Source of the DNA: an uncultured Erysipelotrichaceae bacterium
GTDB lineage: Bacteria > Bacillota_I > Bacilli_A > Erysipelotrichales > Erysipelotrichaceae
DNA length: 14,880 bases
Assembly: GCA_900319505.1 (NCBI GenBank)
Contig: ONOV01000084.1
Span: 1 to 14,880 of the forward strand
Direction of reading: 5' to 3'
Part shown: piece after piece, positions 5,785-13,097 of the stretch
Layout: each line of letters opens with the position of its first letter
Position numbering within the stretch: the stretch's first letter is position 1
The notes under the pieces: generated by a model
Database searches by the model: none
Told to the model about the DNA's origin: nothing
The model's input: the letters and a program-made list of their open reading frames with translations, nothing else
Translations under genes and position numbers: made by a program

Positions 5785-7286
5785 CATGGAAAGTATGGCT
5801 GTGTGCCCTGTTCAAAGGCCGCAGCCATCTTTTTTATTTCATCAAGCATATGTGCTTCCACGTATACGGCGGCTGAACCTCCATTGACAGTGAAGTCGCC
5901 GCTTCCGTCTTCATTGATGCATACAGACAGGTTTTCATCCAGTATATTGATGAACTGCTTTCCTTTCATGGCTTCATTCACCATCATATGCCTGCACCCG
6001 CCCGGTCCATCTGAGACAAGTACGGCAACGCCGCTGTCCGGATTTTCTGTACTGCCGCTGCGGGTAAAGCCTACCACATCCTCATGATCAAAGTAATCTG
6101 TTTCACTCCCATAGGCGGCCAGGGTCCGGGCAGCCATGAGCCTGGCAAGATCTTTGACTGGAGCGATGTTTTCCTGTCTGATGCCGAAAAGATCCCCATA
6201 GAAAACACAGGGAATGCCATGGGCACTTTCCAGAATCAGAGCATAGGCAATCGGTTTGAACCAGGCCGGTATGAAAGACTGCAGGGCCTGCTGCGGCTCG
6301 GTATCGTGATTGTCCACAAATGTGATGGCATTGTCTTCTCTCACCTGTACCAGAGTACTGTCATAGAGCGTACGCATATCAAAATAACCGCCGCTGTTTG
6401 AGGCATTATAAAAACGGAAATGCAGAGCAGCATCAAACAGGGACAGACAGTTATGGTTTACATCCAGATAATGCGTCAGAGCATTGACATCCGGATTCCA
6501 GTATTCCCCGATGGCAAACAGATCCCTGCCGGTATAAGCCCTCATATCCTTCAGCCATTCCTCAAAGAAAGTAAAGCGGATATGTTTCAGGGCATCCAGT
6601 CTTACCCCGTCTGCCCCGGTCAGATCCAGATACCATCTGCCCCACTTCTTCAATTCTTCCACCACCTTCGGTTCCTGAAAGTCCAGATCACATCCCATCA
6701 GATAGTCATAGTTGCCATTTTCCGTGGATACATCACAATCCCAGTTCTTGCCATCGAACCTGTATATGGAGTTGCGATGTCCCTTCTCGTCCCAGTCCGT
6801 TCCATCAAAGCACGTATGATCCCAGATAAACGGATCATACTTGCCTTTTCTTCCCGGGAACGTGAACTTTGTCCAGGCCGTAATGGTCTCATCGCCTGAA
6901 ATCTGTTCATTGCGGTTATTGCCGGCATCCTCCACAGCCTGTACTTCTTCTGTTTCATCCGCTCCCATCTTCTGGTTAAAGACAATATCCGCCAGCACTC
7001 TGACCCCGTTATCTTCAACAGCCTTTACGGCCCGCAGATATTCATCCTTTGTACCGTACTTTGTCCGTATGGTTCCTTTCTGGTCAAACTCACCCAGATC
7101 ATACAGATCATATACGCCATACCCGACATCATTGATGCCGCCTGCGCCTTTGAAAGCCGGCGGCAGCCATACACTGGTAAAACCGATGGAAGAAAAAGAA
7201 GGGGCAGCCCCCTCCACTCTCTTCCAGAACGTTCCATCATTTGACAAATACCACTCAAACGACTGCAGAATCATCCTGTTCTTCAT
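5781..7286 (-). CDS. Cytoplasmic alpha-amylase, GH13 family
   Basis: Endo-acting alpha-1,4-glucan hydrolase of the cytoplasmic AmyA type (GH13, (beta/alpha)8 barrel with domain B and a C-terminal beta domain), probably acting on intracellular glycogen or imported maltodextrins. The 501 residues start with ILQSFEWYL, a marker of this group, and there is no signal peptide. The three catalytic carboxylates are in place: Asp231 in GVRLDALKHI, Glu261 in FAIGEYW and Asp328 in FVDNHD. Odd: motif I reads DIVFNQKMGAD, with Gln105 where the family has His (DVVxNHKxGAD). The gene begins at a TAATG junction with the upstream carD-like stop and has no strong ribosome binding site, so translation is probably coupled. 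Confidence 0.94.
   Translation of the reverse strand: MKNRMILQSFEWYLSNDGTFWKRVEGAAPSFSSIGFTSVWLPPAFKGAGGINDVGYGVYDLYDLGEFDQKGTIRTKYGTKDEYLRAVKAVEDNGVRVLADIVFNQKMGADETEEVQAVEDAGNNRNEQISGDETITAWTKFTFPGRKGKYDPFIWDHTCFDGTDWDEKGHRNSIYRFDGKNWDCDVSTENGNYDYLMGCDLDFQEPKVVEELKKWGRWYLDLTGADGVRLDALKHIRFTFFEEWLKDMRAYTGRDLFAIGEYWNPDVNALTHYLDVNHNCLSLFDAALHFRFYNASNSGGYFDMRTLYDSTLVQVREDNAITFVDNHDTEPQQALQSFIPAWFKPIAYALILESAHGIPCVFYGDLFGIRQENIAPVKDLARLMAARTLAAYGSETDYFDHEDVVGFTRSGSTENPDSGVAVLVSDGPGGCRHMMVNEAMKGKQFINILDENLSVCINEDGSGDFTVNGGSAAVYVEAHMLDEIKKMAAAFEQGTQPYFPW
5795..5835 (+). terminator. Terminator of luxS, inside the amylase 3' coding region
   Basis: ATGGCTG (5795-5801) pairs with CAGCCAT (5822-5828); the stem is extended by a U-G and a G-C pair and an inner GCC/GGC, closing a nine-base loop. 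It is followed by CTTTTTT. It lies about 30 bases beyond the luxS stop and within codons of the convergent amylase gene. Confidence 0.75.
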
Positions 7287-7804
7287 TAACTGCGGCCTGC
7301 CTCTTCCTTCTTTACTTCACTTTCAAAATACTCTTTGGACTCATCAAAGCTCATTCCGGTAGATGCCGAAATCTCATTGTACAGACATTTCTCTGCCCTT
7401 CTGAGATATTCATCATCAATACTGGCCAGCTTCTTATGCGAAGCGATTCTTTCCTGATTCCGCTCATAAGACGTCTTGATGATCCTGACCAGATCCAGTA
7501 CATCATCACTGTGCATCAGCGCAGCATACTGGCTCTTCATATTCGCCGGCTTACTGACAAGCGTTTCAACATCCGGTGTCTTGCGGATCAGTTCACGGAT
7601 CTCATCACGCGTGATAAGATCTCTGAGATGTCCGCTCTTATTGGATACCGGTACCTGCATTTTGATGGAGCCGTCAGGTCTGGCGGTAGGTACGAGAATG
7701 TAGCACTTTTCTCCTGTGTAATCACTCTCGCCGATTCTTACAACTCTGCATACATCACGTTTGTACATTACAATGTCGCCTTTTTTGTATTTATATTCTG
7801 CCAC
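7286..7804 (-). CDS. CarD/CdnL-like RNA polymerase-binding transcription factor
   Basis: A 172-residue protein with the CarD_CdnL_TRCF domain at residues 5 to about 65 (YKKGDIVMYKRDVCRVVRIG, then KCYILVPTARPDG and VPVSN), the Tudor-like module that contacts the RNA polymerase beta subunit, and an alpha-helical C-terminal part (about 70-165) typical of the DNA-contacting domain. Members stabilise open promoter complexes, mostly at rRNA and growth genes. Starts with GTG at 7804, preceded by AGGTGAG at short spacing. Its stop overlaps the amylase ATG by one base (TAATG). The pairing of this regulator with an amylase is unusual; whether it has any regulatory meaning is not shown. Confidence 0.9.
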   Translation of the reverse strand: MAEYKYKKGDIVMYKRDVCRVVRIGESDYTGEKCYILVPTARPDGSIKMQVPVSNKSGHLRDLITRDEIRELIRKTPDVETLVSKPANMKSQYAALMHSDDVLDLVRIIKTSYERNQERIASHKKLASIDDEYLRRAEKCLYNEISASTGMSFDESKEYFESEVKKEEAGRS

Positions 7805-7827
7805 AATCTCACCTACTTTCTATTGCA

Positions 7828-7836
7828 ATTTTACCA
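7828..7836 (-). promoter_or_regulatory. Extended -10 promoter of carD-amylase
   Basis: TGGTAAAAT on the minus strand, an extended -10 element about 24 bases upstream of the GTG start. No good -35 hexamer at 16-18 bases. The same nine-base extended -10 occurs in the promoter of the rRNA methyltransferase gene (9157-9165). Confidence 0.5.
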
Positions 7837-7870
7837 CAGATAGGCTAATATTTCTAGTTTTCATTCCAAT

Positions 7871-7891
7871 GAAAAAGGCGCTGAAAGGCCT
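7871..7891 (-). terminator. Weak terminator candidate after the rRNA methyltransferase gene
   Basis: On the minus strand AGGC (7891... pairing GCCT at 7888-7891 with AGGC at 7876-7879), eight-base loop, followed by TTTTTC. The stem is only four base pairs, so this is tentative. The rest of 7837-7918 shows no gene. Confidence 0.35.
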
Positions 7892-7918
7892 GGTTAAGCC
7901 ATTTTTGCACCTTCTGTC

Positions 7919-9136
7919 TCAGATCGTCTGCACCAGGAAGAACTTGAGGTAATCTGTCTCATCCACCCCGATCAATACCGGATGATCCGGGGAAGCATGC
8001 CTCTCTTCCACAATCCGCACCTGTACACCGGCCGCCATGGCGGCTTCATGCAGCATAGCCCTGAACATCTCAGTACTCATGAAATGCGAGCAGGAATTGG
8101 TCGCAAGATAGCCTCCTCTGGGCAGGATTTTCATCGCCTGGGCATTGATTTCCTTATAGCCCTGGTAGGCGTTGTAGCGGGTTTTACGGCTTTTGGTAAA
8201 AGCCGGGGGATCCAGAATGATAAAATCATAATGTTCATGGTTTTTACGGATTTCATCCAGCGCTTCAAAGACGTCTGCCTGTACGAAGTCCACCTGATCT
8301 TCCAGATGATTCAAAAGAGCATTATGCTTCGCTTCCGCAACAGCCGTATCAGATATATCAAGCGCCTTTACGTGGGCTGCACCGCCATATGCCGCATTCA
8401 AGGCAAATGAACCGGTATGCGTGCAGCAGTCCAGTACATTTCTGCCGTATGCCATCTTCCGTACAGCCAGCCGGTTATACTTCTGATCCAGAAAGAAACC
8501 GGTCTTCTGTCCATTCTCTACATCCACTTCATACAGAATGCCGTTTTCAGAGATGACTGTCTTTGTTTCAGATGGATGTTTATCCCCATACCATCCCTTA
8601 TACTGTTCCAGCCCTTCCTTACTTCTCAAGGCACTCTCATTTCTTTCATAAATGCCATGGATCTCTTCACCCATGGCTTTCAATTGCTGTACCAGGGCTG
8701 TATACACAATATCCTTACGCTGTTCCATGCCATAGCTTGTCACTTCCACAACAAGAATGTCATTGTAGCGGTCTACGGTCAATCCCGGCAGTTCGTCACT
8801 TTCCCCATGGACCAGCCGGCATGCCCTGAAATCCTCTTTCATAACATCTTTACGATACTGCAGGGCATACTGCACTCTTCGCTTAAAGAAAGCTTCATCA
8901 AACGTGTCATTGGCATTATGGCTTAATAAACGGATCCGGATCCGGGACAATGCAGAATAGAAACCGGTTCCGCCATACTGTCCCTTCTCTCCATACACAT
9001 CCACCAGACTGCCGTTTTCAATATTGTCGTCAATCGATATGATTTCATCTTCATACACCCATGGATGGCCTTCATGAATCCGTTTCATCTGTTTCTTTGT
9101 GACCACAGCCTGCGGGTAATTTCTGTTCTGTTTCAT
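7919..9136 (-). CDS. Class I SAM-dependent rRNA methyltransferase, RlmI-like (m5C, 23S rRNA)
   Basis: Predicted cytoplasmic 23S rRNA cytosine-5 methyltransferase of the RlmI/COG1092 family. An N-terminal PUA domain covers about residues 10-75 (HEGHPWVYEDEI). The family signature NGQKTGFFLDQKYNR is at about 208-222. The Rossmann methyltransferase domain has motif I LDCCTHTGSFALNAA (235-249), the acidic residue in KALDIS (Asp260) and motif IV ILDPPAFTKS (307-316), followed by the motif VI-region NSCSHFM. I chose the ATG at 9136 (405 residues): the alternative GTG at 9148 overlaps the GAGGAG ribosome binding site. Single-gene unit between two terminators. Substrate position (C1962 in E. coli) is known for RlmI but only inferred here. 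Confidence 0.93.
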   Translation of the reverse strand: MKQNRNYPQAVVTKKQMKRIHEGHPWVYEDEIISIDDNIENGSLVDVYGEKGQYGGTGFYSALSRIRIRLLSHNANDTFDEAFFKRRVQYALQYRKDVMKEDFRACRLVHGESDELPGLTVDRYNDILVVEVTSYGMEQRKDIVYTALVQQLKAMGEEIHGIYERNESALRSKEGLEQYKGWYGDKHPSETKTVISENGILYEVDVENGQKTGFFLDQKYNRLAVRKMAYGRNVLDCCTHTGSFALNAAYGGAAHVKALDISDTAVAEAKHNALLNHLEDQVDFVQADVFEALDEIRKNHEHYDFIILDPPAFTKSRKTRYNAYQGYKEINAQAMKILPRGGYLATNSCSHFMSTEMFRAMLHEAAMAAGVQVRIVEERHASPDHPVLIGVDETDYLKFFLVQTI

Positions 9137-9156
9137 GTATCTCCTCACCGCGTGTC

Positions 9157-9184
9157 ATTTTACCATATACCGACTGATAAACAA
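9157..9184 (-). promoter_or_regulatory. Predicted promoter of the rRNA methyltransferase gene
   Basis: On the minus strand TTGTTT (9184-9179), 16 bases, then TAAAAT (9162-9157) preceded by TGG, an extended -10. The -35 hexamer is the U-tract of the terminator that ends the upstream nucleoside transporter operon. Confidence 0.6.
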
Positions 9185-9210
9185 AAGGAACTGCCATAGG
9201 AAGCAGTTCC
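9181..9210 (-). terminator. Terminator of the nupOPQ operon
   Basis: On the minus strand GGAACTGC (9210-9203), eight-base loop, GCAGTTCC (9194-9187), followed by TTTTGT. It lies 13 bases after the last permease stop. Confidence 0.88.
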
Positions 9211-9222
9211 TCAGTGATATGG

Positions 9223-10164
9223 TTATCTTGTTCCTTTGTCGTACGGTATGCCTTCCGCCTTCGGCGCAGCCGAATTGGAAGAAGTGAATGCCAGAACAAT
9301 CAGAGAGATGATGTAAGGCATCATGTTATATACCGCACTCGGAATGTTCATTGCCTTCAGGAAAGGAATGCCTGAGTAGACATTGGACAGAGAGCGGAAG
9401 AAACCGAACAGCAGCGCCGCCAGCCCGATTCTGTGCGGCTTCCACTGACCGAAGATCATAACCGCCAGAGACAGGAAGCCGAAGCCGGCAACACCATTTT
9501 CAAACTTCCATTCGGAAACACCGGCCATGATATAGGTAATGCCGCCAAGACCGCCGAGCAGTCCGGAAATCATTACACCGGCCCATCTCATCCGATACAC
9601 ATTGATACCGACTGAGTCAGCTGCCTGAGGATTTTCACCGCAGGCTCTTAAACGCAGACCGAACTTTGTCTTATAGAGCACAATGTAGGAGATGATCACC
9701 GCAGCCAGGGCAATGATCATGAACCAGTTGAATTCAAAGCTGCCGAAACGGATCAGGAACTTCTTCTTGGCATCGACATACTTCAGGATGGAAGATACAT
9801 CAGATGAATTGCGGGATGTGTTGTAGGAACGCACCACGATAACGGCAACCGCCGTAGACAGCATGTTCATGGCTGTACCGATCAGCGTCTGATCCGCATT
9901 GAGATTGATGCAGGCAAGACCTAACAGGCAGCTGTACAGCATGCCGAAGATAATGGAAGCCACACACACGATCAGAATCATGACCGGCGCCGGCAGTGCG
10001 GCCGGAACCAGATTCATGATCATGGCGCCGCCCATGGCACCGACAACCATGATACCTTCAAGACCCAGGTTGATGACGCCGGAATGTTCAGAGAAGCAGC
10101 CGCCTAAGGCAACCAGCGAAAGAACGGATGCGAAGATAATCATGTACTGAAGCAGCAGAATCAT
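9223..10164 (-). CDS. Nucleoside ABC transporter, permease protein (NupQ-like)
   Basis: A 313-residue membrane subunit of the BMP-type (COG1079) nucleoside importer, homologous to Bacillus subtilis NupQ. It has about eight to ten hydrophobic segments. The family marker SGVINLGLEGIMVVGAMGG is at about 28-46 and the cytoplasmic-loop GENPQAADSVGINVYRMR at about 177-194 contacts the ATPase. The start overlaps the end of the partner permease by four bases (ATGA), and GGAGGTGAAACGA precedes it, so the two are translationally coupled. Last gene of the ATPase-permease-permease operon. Partner permease, ATPase and lipoprotein are all in the window. Substrate spectrum (guanosine, inosine, deoxynucleosides) is not fixed by sequence. 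Confidence 0.93.
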   Translation of the reverse strand: MILLLQYMIIFASVLSLVALGGCFSEHSGVINLGLEGIMVVGAMGGAMIMNLVPAALPAPVMILIVCVASIIFGMLYSCLLGLACINLNADQTLIGTAMNMLSTAVAVIVVRSYNTSRNSSDVSSILKYVDAKKKFLIRFGSFEFNWFMIIALAAVIISYIVLYKTKFGLRLRACGENPQAADSVGINVYRMRWAGVMISGLLGGLGGITYIMAGVSEWKFENGVAGFGFLSLAVMIFGQWKPHRIGLAALLFGFFRSLSNVYSGIPFLKAMNIPSAVYNMMPYIISLIVLAFTSSNSAAPKAEGIPYDKGTR

Positions 10165-11282
10165 TTCGTTTCACCTCCTGCTTTCTTTTCTTTCTTTTCT
10201 TTCTTATGATGCGGTTTATTCATCAGCATCTTGAAGAAGAGTACAAAGCCGCTGAGGTAAATGATGATACCGGAGATCAGATCAGATACCTGAGAAGGAT
10301 AAATCATACGGTCGATCATGGAACCGCCGTCCGTAATGGACTGGATGAAGAAGGATGCGAAGATCGTTCCGATCGGGTTCAGGCCGCCTAAGAAGGTAGC
10401 AGCGATACCATTGAAGCCCATGGACGGCACCGCAGATGCTGAGGTTTCCCATCTCATATAGCCTGACTGGTACATGAAGGAAGCACCCAGACCTGCAATT
10501 GCACCGGCAATAACCAGCGTAACGATGATATTTCTCTTTTCCTTCATGCCGGCATATTTGGCTGCATCTTTATTGTAGCCGGTAGCCTTCAGTTCATAAC
10601 CGAACTTCGTCTTATCCAGAACAATCCACACAATGACAGCGGTCAGAACAGAAAGGAAAATCGCAATCGTCGTGTTTCTGTTGCCGGCAAAGAGATTTTC
10701 CAGGCCCGCCGTCGGCAGAATCGCTTTCTTATTGATCGCGGTAATTGATTCCGTGTACGGAGAAGAAGTTTCCTTGACCTTGCCCAGCACGGTATTGGTC
10801 ACATACAGGAAGATCCAGTTGAGCATGATGCCGGAAATAACTTCGTTCACGTTGCGGTATGCCTTCAATGCGCCGCAGATCAGACCCAGCACTGCACCGG
10901 CAGCCGCAGCACCGAGCAAGCATACCCACCAGGGTGCTTTGAAGATCAGGGCCAGCGCCAGACAGGCGCAGGCACCGACTTCATACTGGCCGGCCGCACC
11001 GATATTGAAGAGACCTACCTTATAGGCAAAACAGACACTCAGTGCACACATTAACAGAGGTGCTGTCTTGACCAGCGTATTGCCCAATGACTTGATCTGG
11101 GCTCGTGACGTCGGTTTGGTCAGGAAGTTGAGGATAATGGTCCTGATCGCCTCACCGGCACCGGCCGGGTTAATGATCAGAAGTACGATATAGCCTGCAA
11201 TCAGACCGAACAGAATACAGATCAGTGAAGTCAGAACCGTCTGTACACCCGGTTTCTTCCAGAAAGACTTCTTTTCTTCCAT
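10161..11282 (-). CDS. Nucleoside ABC transporter, permease protein (NupP-like)
   Basis: A 373-residue membrane subunit of the COG4603 family, partner of the NupQ-like permease in a heterodimeric transmembrane channel. After a short basic N-terminus a first transmembrane segment covers about residues 14-37; the conserved VGLFNIGAAGQYEVGAC is at about 88-104 and the ATPase-contact loop KATGYNKDAAKYAGM at about 231-245. The C-terminus is a Lys/Glu-rich tail (KKEKKEKK). GGAGG within the end of the ATPase gene precedes the ATG by about ten bases; the gap to the ATPase stop is only two bases. Fits the middle position of the nupOPQ arrangement. Confidence 0.93.
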   Translation of the reverse strand: MEEKKSFWKKPGVQTVLTSLICILFGLIAGYIVLLIINPAGAGEAIRTIILNFLTKPTSRAQIKSLGNTLVKTAPLLMCALSVCFAYKVGLFNIGAAGQYEVGACACLALALIFKAPWWVCLLGAAAAGAVLGLICGALKAYRNVNEVISGIMLNWIFLYVTNTVLGKVKETSSPYTESITAINKKAILPTAGLENLFAGNRNTTIAIFLSVLTAVIVWIVLDKTKFGYELKATGYNKDAAKYAGMKEKRNIIVTLVIAGAIAGLGASFMYQSGYMRWETSASAVPSMGFNGIAATFLGGLNPIGTIFASFFIQSITDGGSMIDRMIYPSQVSDLISGIIIYLSGFVLFFKMLMNKPHHKKEKKEKKAGGETK

Positions 11283-11284
11283 GC

Positions 11285-12832
11285 TTACTCAGCCTCCTTC
11301 GGTGTATCACGCTTGGCACCGGCCATGTAAAGACCGAGCTCTTCGGTTGTAGTCTTCTTCGGATCCAGTTCACCGACAATCTCGCCTTCATGCATGACAA
11401 GAATACGGTCCGACAGATTCATGACCTCTTCCAGTTCAAGTGAAACGAGCAGAACTGCCTTGCCGGCATCACGATCCGCAATAATTCTCTTATGAATGCC
11501 TTCAATGGCACCAACATCCAGACCTCTGGTCGGCTGGACGCAGATCAGCACTTCATGATTGCGGTCCAGTTCACGGGCAATGATCGCCTTCTGCTGGTTG
11601 CCGCCGGACATGGAGCGGACAATTGTATGGGCGCCCTGACCGGAACGAACATCGAAATCCTTGATCAGACGGTTGGCATACTTGTAGATATTGCCAGTCC
11701 TGAGGAATCCTGCCTTGGTGAATTCCGGTTCAAAATAACGCTGCAGAACCAGGTTGTAAGCCAGATTGTAATCCAGAACCAGACCATGTTTATGTCTGTC
11801 TTCCGGAATATGAGACATATGCGCTGAACGCTCACGGATGGAACTTCCGGTAATGTCTTTTCCATTGACCTTGATCGTTCCGCCGGAAGTCGGGGTCAGA
11901 CCCGTCAATCCATAGATCAGCTCTGTCTGACCATTGCCGTCAATACCGGCAATACAGACAATCTCACCGGCTCTTACCTTGAAAGAAACATCATTGACCG
12001 CATTCTTGGTCTTTGTTCTGCCAGGCACTGTCAGATGAGATACCTCAAGCACCACATCCTTCGGCTTAGCCGGTTTCTTATCTACCACAAGCTGTACATC
12101 ACGACCTACCATCATACGGGAAAGTTCCTCTTCATTGGTATCCCTGACATTGACCGTACCTACATACTTGCCGCGTCTTAAGACTGTAACACGATCCGCC
12201 ACTTCCATGATTTCATTCAGCTTATGTGAGATGAAGAGAATGGACTTTCCTTCCTTTGACAGGTTTTTCATGATCTGCATCAGTTCTTCGATTTCCTGCG
12301 GTGTCAGAACAGCCGTCGGCTCATCGAAGATGAGTATTTCATTATCACGGTACAGCATCTTCAGAATTTCCGTTCTCTGCTGCATACCTACGGTAATATC
12401 AGAAATCAGTGCATCCGGATCTACCTGCAGGCCGTACTTCTCAGACAGCTGCATGACCTTCTTGCGGGCCTCATCTGTCTGCAGAATACCGTGCTTTGTA
12501 TCCTCTACGCCGAGGATGATGTTCTGCAGCACCGTGAAACACTGCACCAGCTTGAAGTGCTGGTGGACCATGCCGATGCCTAGTGCATTGGCATCGTTAG
12601 GATCATTGATCTGAACGACTTTCCCGTCTTTTTTGATGATACCTTCTTCCGGCTGATAGAGACCGAACAGAACTGACATCAGTGTTGATTTGCCAGCGCC
12701 GTTTTCGCCCAACAGTGCATGAATTTCACCCTTCTTCAGCTGAAGAGTAATGTCATCATTGGCAACAATGCCCGGGAACCGTTTTGTTATATGCAGCATC
12801 TCAACTGCATATGGTTCTTTTTGTTCCGTCAT
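11285..12832 (-). CDS. Nucleoside ABC transporter, tandem ATP-binding protein (NupO-like)
   Basis: A 515-residue ATPase with two fused ABC domains, as in RbsA/MglA-like and NupO subunits. Domain 1 has Walker A GENGAGKST (42-50), a degenerate signature TVGMQQR (147-153) and Walker B ILIFDEPTA (167-173 region). Domain 2 has the divergent Walker A GIDGNGQTE (296-304), canonical signature SGGNQQK (409-415) and VQPTRGLDV in place of the usual Glu-containing Walker B end; the switch His is replaced (VSLELEE). So one composite ATP site is probably hydrolytic and the other degenerate, which is normal in this family. AAGGAG lies eight bases before the ATG. First gene of the ATPase-permease-permease operon. 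Confidence 0.95.
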   Translation of the reverse strand: MTEQKEPYAVEMLHITKRFPGIVANDDITLQLKKGEIHALLGENGAGKSTLMSVLFGLYQPEEGIIKKDGKVVQINDPNDANALGIGMVHQHFKLVQCFTVLQNIILGVEDTKHGILQTDEARKKVMQLSEKYGLQVDPDALISDITVGMQQRTEILKMLYRDNEILIFDEPTAVLTPQEIEELMQIMKNLSKEGKSILFISHKLNEIMEVADRVTVLRRGKYVGTVNVRDTNEEELSRMMVGRDVQLVVDKKPAKPKDVVLEVSHLTVPGRTKTKNAVNDVSFKVRAGEIVCIAGIDGNGQTELIYGLTGLTPTSGGTIKVNGKDITGSSIRERSAHMSHIPEDRHKHGLVLDYNLAYNLVLQRYFEPEFTKAGFLRTGNIYKYANRLIKDFDVRSGQGAHTIVRSMSGGNQQKAIIARELDRNHEVLICVQPTRGLDVGAIEGIHKRIIADRDAGKAVLLVSLELEEVMNLSDRILVMHEGEIVGELDPKKTTTEELGLYMAGAKRDTPKEAE

Positions 12833-12867
12833 TATTTTCTTCTCCTTAACTCTTGCTCGAGTATTCT

Positions 12868-12896
12868 ATTATGAATGCGCTTACACAGCAATACAA
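12868..12896 (-). promoter_or_regulatory. Proximal promoter (P2) of nupOPQ with embedded cre
   Basis: On the minus strand TTGTAT (12896-12891), 17 bases, CATAAT (12873-12868). The predicted start near 12861 gives a leader of about 30 bases ending in AAGGAG. The spacer carries a cre-like site. Confidence 0.6.
12872..12885 (-). promoter_or_regulatory. cre (CcpA-binding) site in the nupOPQ promoter
   Basis: TGTAAGCGCATTCA matches the Bacillota cre consensus TGWAANCGNTNWCA at all fixed positions but one (A for T at position 10). It overlaps the last bases of the -10 box and the spacer, a repressing position: CcpA bound here would block RNA polymerase. Confidence 0.65.
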
Positions 12897-12914
12897 AAAT
12901 GCCATGTGTCCCCG

Positions 12915-12940
12915 ATTATGTCCCATAATAAACCCATAAT
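12915..12940. repeat. Inverted and direct repeat block upstream of nupOPQ
   Basis: ATTATGTCCCATAAT (12915-12929) is a perfect 6-3-6 inverted repeat. CCCATAAT occurs at 12922-12929 and again at 12933-12940, an 11-base period, about one helical turn. The block starts three bases downstream of the P1 -10 box, where a repressor would block the P1 promoter. Confidence 0.5.
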
Positions 12941-12942
12941 TT

Positions 12943-12971
12943 ATTATAGACGCAAAATAACAGAATGGGAA
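12943..12971 (-). promoter_or_regulatory. Distal promoter (P1) of nupOPQ
   Basis: On the minus strand TTCCCA (12971-12966), 17 bases, perfect TATAAT (12948-12943). The leader would be about 104 bases. An imperfect inverted repeat, GAATGG-GAA-CAATTC, covers the -35 region at 12963-12977. The rest of the 12833-13053 interval shows no coding frame. Confidence 0.5.
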
Positions 12972-13047
12972 CAATTCACTTCCTGCCATTTGACATTTTC
13001 AGCAGATTCCTTTCGGCTGTATATGTCCCTTTTCTATTGATTTCCAT

Positions 13048-13079
13048 AAAAAAACAGGAATGGCCTCTGCCATTCCTGT
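13048..13079 (-). terminator. Terminator after the BMP lipoprotein gene
   Basis: An 11-bp perfect stem (13054-13064 with 13069-13079, ACAGGAATGGC and its complement), four-base loop, followed on the minus strand by seven T. It separates the lipoprotein transcript from nupOPQ, so the latter needs its own promoters. Confidence 0.93.
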
Positions 13080-13097
13080 GTGCAGCTTTGTGAAGGA

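Noticed and set aside
7241..7843. Plus-strand open frame opposite the CarD-like gene
   Set aside because: No family features and no ribosome binding site; the minus-strand frame is a clear CarD-domain protein coupled to the amylase.
12861..12936. Possible purine riboswitch in the nupOPQ leader (CATAATC...ACATGGC resembles the start of the aptamer)
   Set aside because: The conserved core of the aptamer (the UUUCUACC-type joining segment and the second loop) is not visible. An Infernal search with RF00167 would settle it; a hit above threshold would overturn this.
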